A stretch of DNA of 64,000 nt from contig JNWL01000018.1 in the NCBI GenBank assembly GCA_000716465.1, positions 1-64,000 of the forward strand. Direction: 5' to 3'. The stretch comes from Streptomyces bikiniensis. Lineage in GTDB: Bacteria; Actinomycetota; Actinomycetes; Streptomycetales; Streptomycetaceae. The translations under genes were made by a program, and so were the position numbers. Shown piece after piece: positions 61,395 through 64,000 of the stretch (positions are counted from its first letter, which is position 1; every line of letters starts with the position of its first letter). Below the pieces are notes generated by a model that did no database searches, was not told where the DNA came from, and saw only the letters and a program-made list of their open reading frames with translations.

Positions 61395-63469
61395 CACCCC
61401 TCCTTGCGGAGCGACGGCTCCCCGTGCGCGTAGCGGCCGAGCGCCGTGAGGGGGAAGACCTGGCGGTAGAGGTGGTAGTTGATCGAGAAGTCCCAGGGGA
61501 ACCCGGTGCCGGTGAAGTACGGCTCGTCCCACGAACCGTCCGGGAGCTGGGTCTCGGTCAGCCAGGAGATCCCCCGGCGGACCGGCTCGGACTCCCGCTC
61601 GCCCGCGGCGAGCAGGGCGATCAGCGCCCACGCGGTCTGGGAGGCGGTGGAGGCGCCCCGCCCGAGCCACTGCTCGTCCTGGTACGAGCGCAGGTCCTCG
61701 CCCCAGCCGCCGTCCTCGTTCTGCACGGAGCCGAGCCAGGCGACGGCCCGGCGGACCGCCGGGTGGGAGGCGGGGATTCCGGCGGCGGCGAGGGCGGGGA
61801 GCACGGAGCCCGTCCCGTACACCAGGTTGACGCCCCAGCGGCCGAACCATCCGCCGTTCGGCTCCTGGGCGGCGAGCAGCCACTCGATTCCCCGCCGGGT
61901 GCGCGGGTCCCCGGCCAGGCCCTCGTGGGCCAGCATCTCCACCACGTGCGCGGTGACGTCGGCGGAGGGCGGGTCGACGACCTCGCCGAAGTCGCAGAAG
62001 GGCAGCTTGTTGGGGAGGACGCTGGTGTTGTCGGCGTCGAAGGCCCCCCAGGCGCCGTCGCGGGACTGCATGCCGAGCGTCCAGCGCGCGCCCCGGGCGA
62101 CGGCGGCCTCGACCCGGGCGGGGTCGGGGTGCCGGACCCGGCGCAGGGCGAGCAGGACCTCGGCGGTGTCGTCGGTGTCGGGGTAGTTGTCGTTGTGGAA
62201 CTCGAACGCCCAGCCGCCCGGCGGGAGTCCGGGCCGGCGCACCGCCCAGTCCCCGGCCCGGGTGATCTCCTCGTCCAGCATCCAGTCGACGGCCTTCACC
62301 AGGGCCGGGTGGTCGGGCGGGAGCCCGGCGTCGGCGAGGGCGATGGTGGCGAGGCAGGTGTCCCAGACCGGGGACTGGCAGGCCTCGATCATCCGGGAGC
62401 CGTCCTCGCGCCGGACGGCGAAGCGGTCGAGGGACTCCAGGCCGGCCCGCATGACGGGGTGCCCGAGGTCGTAGCCGAGGAGGTGGAGGGCGATGATCGA
62501 GTAGACGGCGGGGGGCTGGATGCCGCCCCAGCAGCCGTCGTTCTCCTGGCGCTCGACGATCCAGCGGGCGGCGAGGTTCATGGCCACCTCGCGCACCGGG
62601 CGCGGCGCCACCCGGTGGTAGAGGTGCAGCGCCTTGTCGATCCGCTGGAAGATCCCGTCCCAGCCGGTCGCCGGGGCGAGCGGGCGGGGCGGGTTCGGGC
62701 GGGCCGGGTCGGTGTGCAGCTCGTCCAGGGGGAAGGGCGCGGGGCGGACCGGGCGCTTGGCGGAGACCACGGTGAGCGGCACGATCGTCTGGCGGGCCCA
62801 GCAGCCGAAGTCGTAGATGTTGAGCGGGAACCACTTGGGCAGGAAGAGCATCTCCGGGGGCAGCTCGGGCAGGTCCTCCCAGCGCCACCATCCGAAGAGG
62901 GCGAGCCAGATGCGGGTGAAGACCCGGGTGTCCGCGATGCCGCCGTGGGCGCGGACCCACGCGGAGGCGCGGGCCATGTGCGGGGCGTCGGGCGGGTCCC
63001 CGGCGAGCCGCAGGGCCACATAGGCCTCGACGGTGGTGGAGAGCTCGCCGGGTCCGCCGTAGAAGGTGGACCAGGTGCCGTCCTCGCGCTGCTCGCGGCG
63101 GACGTGGAGGGCCGCGGCCCGGGTGGTCCCGGGGTCGAGGATGCCCAGGAACTGGCGGAGGAGCAGGTCCTCGGCGTCCATGGTGACGTTGGTCTCCAGG
63201 TCGCCCTTCCACCAGCCCGCCGGGTCCTGGAGGGCGAGGAGGTGCTCGGCGGCCCGTGCCGCGGCCCGCGCGGCGGTCTCGTCGAGTCTTCCCGGGGCGG
63301 GGGCGGTCCCCTCCGGGAGGGTTCTTCCCGGGGCGGGGGCGGCCCCTTCCGGGAGGGTTCTTCCCGGGGCGGGGGCGGCCCCTTCCGGGAGGGCGGTGTC
63401 GGTCGTCTCGCCGTCCACGGCCGTCCGGGGGCTCGCGGCCCCGGCGCTTCCGTCGGTCGTCGCTGTCAT
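61394..63469 (-). CDS. shc: Squalene-hopene cyclase
   Basis: This 691-residue class II triterpene cyclase folds squalene into hopene/hopanol. The acid motif DTDD is in YPDTDDTAEVL (about residue 430), and QW repeats are spread along the chain (for example SRDGAWGAFDADN, EPNGGWFGRWG, NEDGGWGEDL, LPDGSWDEPYF). The N-terminal 60 residues are a disordered Pro/Ala tail with three copies of LPEGAAPAPGRT. ATG 63469 has AAGGGG upstream. Confidence 0.96.
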   Translation of the reverse strand: MTATTDGSAGAASPRTAVDGETTDTALPEGAAPAPGRTLPEGAAPAPGRTLPEGTAPAPGRLDETAARAAARAAEHLLALQDPAGWWKGDLETNVTMDAEDLLLRQFLGILDPGTTRAAALHVRREQREDGTWSTFYGGPGELSTTVEAYVALRLAGDPPDAPHMARASAWVRAHGGIADTRVFTRIWLALFGWWRWEDLPELPPEMLFLPKWFPLNIYDFGCWARQTIVPLTVVSAKRPVRPAPFPLDELHTDPARPNPPRPLAPATGWDGIFQRIDKALHLYHRVAPRPVREVAMNLAARWIVERQENDGCWGGIQPPAVYSIIALHLLGYDLGHPVMRAGLESLDRFAVRREDGSRMIEACQSPVWDTCLATIALADAGLPPDHPALVKAVDWMLDEEITRAGDWAVRRPGLPPGGWAFEFHNDNYPDTDDTAEVLLALRRVRHPDPARVEAAVARGARWTLGMQSRDGAWGAFDADNTSVLPNKLPFCDFGEVVDPPSADVTAHVVEMLAHEGLAGDPRTRRGIEWLLAAQEPNGGWFGRWGVNLVYGTGSVLPALAAAGIPASHPAVRRAVAWLGSVQNEDGGWGEDLRSYQDEQWLGRGASTASQTAWALIALLAAGERESEPVRRGISWLTETQLPDGSWDEPYFTGTGFPWDFSINYHLYRQVFPLTALGRYAHGEPSLRKEG
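63288..63393. repeat. 36-bp tandem repeat inside shc
   Basis: Units begin at 63288, 63324 and 63360, almost identical, each opening with CTTCCCGGGGCGGGGGCGG. In the protein they give LPEGAAPAPGRT repeated near residues 28-61. The period is a multiple of three, so copy-number changes keep the frame. Confidence 0.9.
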
Positions 63470-63577
63470 GGCTTCCCCTTCGTGCAGTCTGTTTCCTTCT
63501 GCTCCTGCGGGTCTGCCGTCGGCCGGCGCCGGGTGGCACCGGCCGGCGACCGCGAACTCATATCAGGGTGATGGCGC

Positions 63578-64000
63578 TCACCTCTTCCGCACCACCACGA
63601 AGTCGGCCAGGGCGGTGAGCTGGGCCCGTACGCGGGCGGGCATGTCCACGTCCAGGGCCCCGATCGCCACGGCGTGCTGGCGGCGGGCCTCCTGGGAGGT
63701 CCACTCCCGGCCGCCGGCCTCCTCGATGAGGGCGGCCCGGAAGGCGAACTCCTCCTCGGAGAAGGAGGCGAAGTCGGCGGACTTGGCGTCCGCGGCGAGC
63801 AGTTCGCCGAGCCGCTCGGAGGCCGGTCCGCCGGCGGCGAGGGCGGCGACGACGGGCAGGGACTTCTTGCGCTGGCGCAGGTCGCTCCAGGTCTGCTTGC
63901 CGGTGGCCTCCGGGTCGCCCCAGATGCCGAGCAGGTCGTCCACGGCCTGGAAGGCGAGCCCGAGGTGGTAGCCGTACTCCTCCAGCTTGTCGGCGGTCCG
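63578..64000 (-). CDS. Polyprenyl synthetase, C-terminal part (cut by window edge)
   Basis: At least 140 residues are visible; the gene continues past the right edge. The first visible codons read LEEYGYHLGLAFQAVDDLLG, containing the second Asp-rich motif (DDLLGIWGD), followed by GKQTWSDLRQRKKSLPVV. This is a trans-isoprenyl diphosphate synthase. Placed 108 bases upstream of shc, it probably supplies farnesyl diphosphate for squalene. Chain length cannot be judged, since the first Asp-rich motif lies outside the window. Confidence 0.9.
   Translation of the reverse strand, partial: RTADKLEEYGYHLGLAFQAVDDLLGIWGDPEATGKQTWSDLRQRKKSLPVVAALAAGGPASERLGELLAADAKSADFASFSEEEFAFRAALIEEAGGREWTSQEARRQHAVAIGALDVDMPARVRAQLTALADFVVVRKR

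Overview
This is a very GC-rich window from a Streptomyces chromosome. The supporting signs are a conservon signalling operon, GTG/TTG starts, four-base stop-start overlaps, an M23 peptidase behind a ydaO-type riboswitch, and an actinobacterial hopanoid cluster. The order of genes at 55-64 kb (M23 peptidase, tyrosine phosphatase, small membrane protein, cupin regulator, aminotransferase, hpnH, nucleosidase, squalene-hopene cyclase, prenyl synthase) matches what I remember of the S. coelicolor SCO6763-SCO6773 region. All calls were made by reading the sequence; no database search was run.

Layout. 0.3-6.1 kb: secreted subtilase, large ATPase-LuxR regulator and a GreA/GreB-like protein. 6.5-9.9 kb: a YdeP-type molybdopterin oxidoreductase with its sulfurtransferase FdhD. 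9.9-17.1 kb (minus strand): a Clp ATPase, RecQ and an ABC exporter, with tandem repeats between clp and recQ. 17.2-22.4 kb: an EF-hand protein, small secreted proteins, a TerD-like protein, CsbD and a polysaccharide deacetylase.

22.8-32.4 kb: a mostly stop-start-coupled cluster encoding an Agd3-like deacetylase, a PelF-type GT4 glycosyltransferase, a polytopic membrane protein, a LegB-like 4,6-dehydratase, a nucleotidyltransferase, a second SDR enzyme, a spherulin-4-like glycosidase and a GH114 lipoprotein. This is nearly the parts list of the fungal galactosaminogalactan cluster (epimerase, GT4-membrane fusion, Sph3, Agd3, Ega3) and is the most striking system here. It is followed by a three-subunit xanthine-dehydrogenase-family enzyme (32.8-36.5 kb), tRNA-Pro(GGG) and an atypical acyl-CoA dehydrogenase.

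38.6-42.5 kb (minus strand): a conservon (CvnA-D) with a coupled GAF protein. 43.2-48.6 kb: unknown proteins, an MBL hydrolase, a TetR regulator, a SIMPL protein and a DUF6745 protein with a small partner. 48.9-54.1 kb: a complete STM4015-STM4014-STM4013-STM4012-STM4011 operon (repeat protein, ATP-grasp-like protein, phosphatase-superfamily hydrolase, two radical SAM enzymes), a conserved set whose function I do not know. 54.1-58.2 kb: SGNH hydrolase, the riboswitch-controlled M23 peptidase, a tyrosine phosphatase and an XRE-cupin regulator with a clear operator. 58.3-64 kb (minus strand): hopanoid genes running off the right edge.
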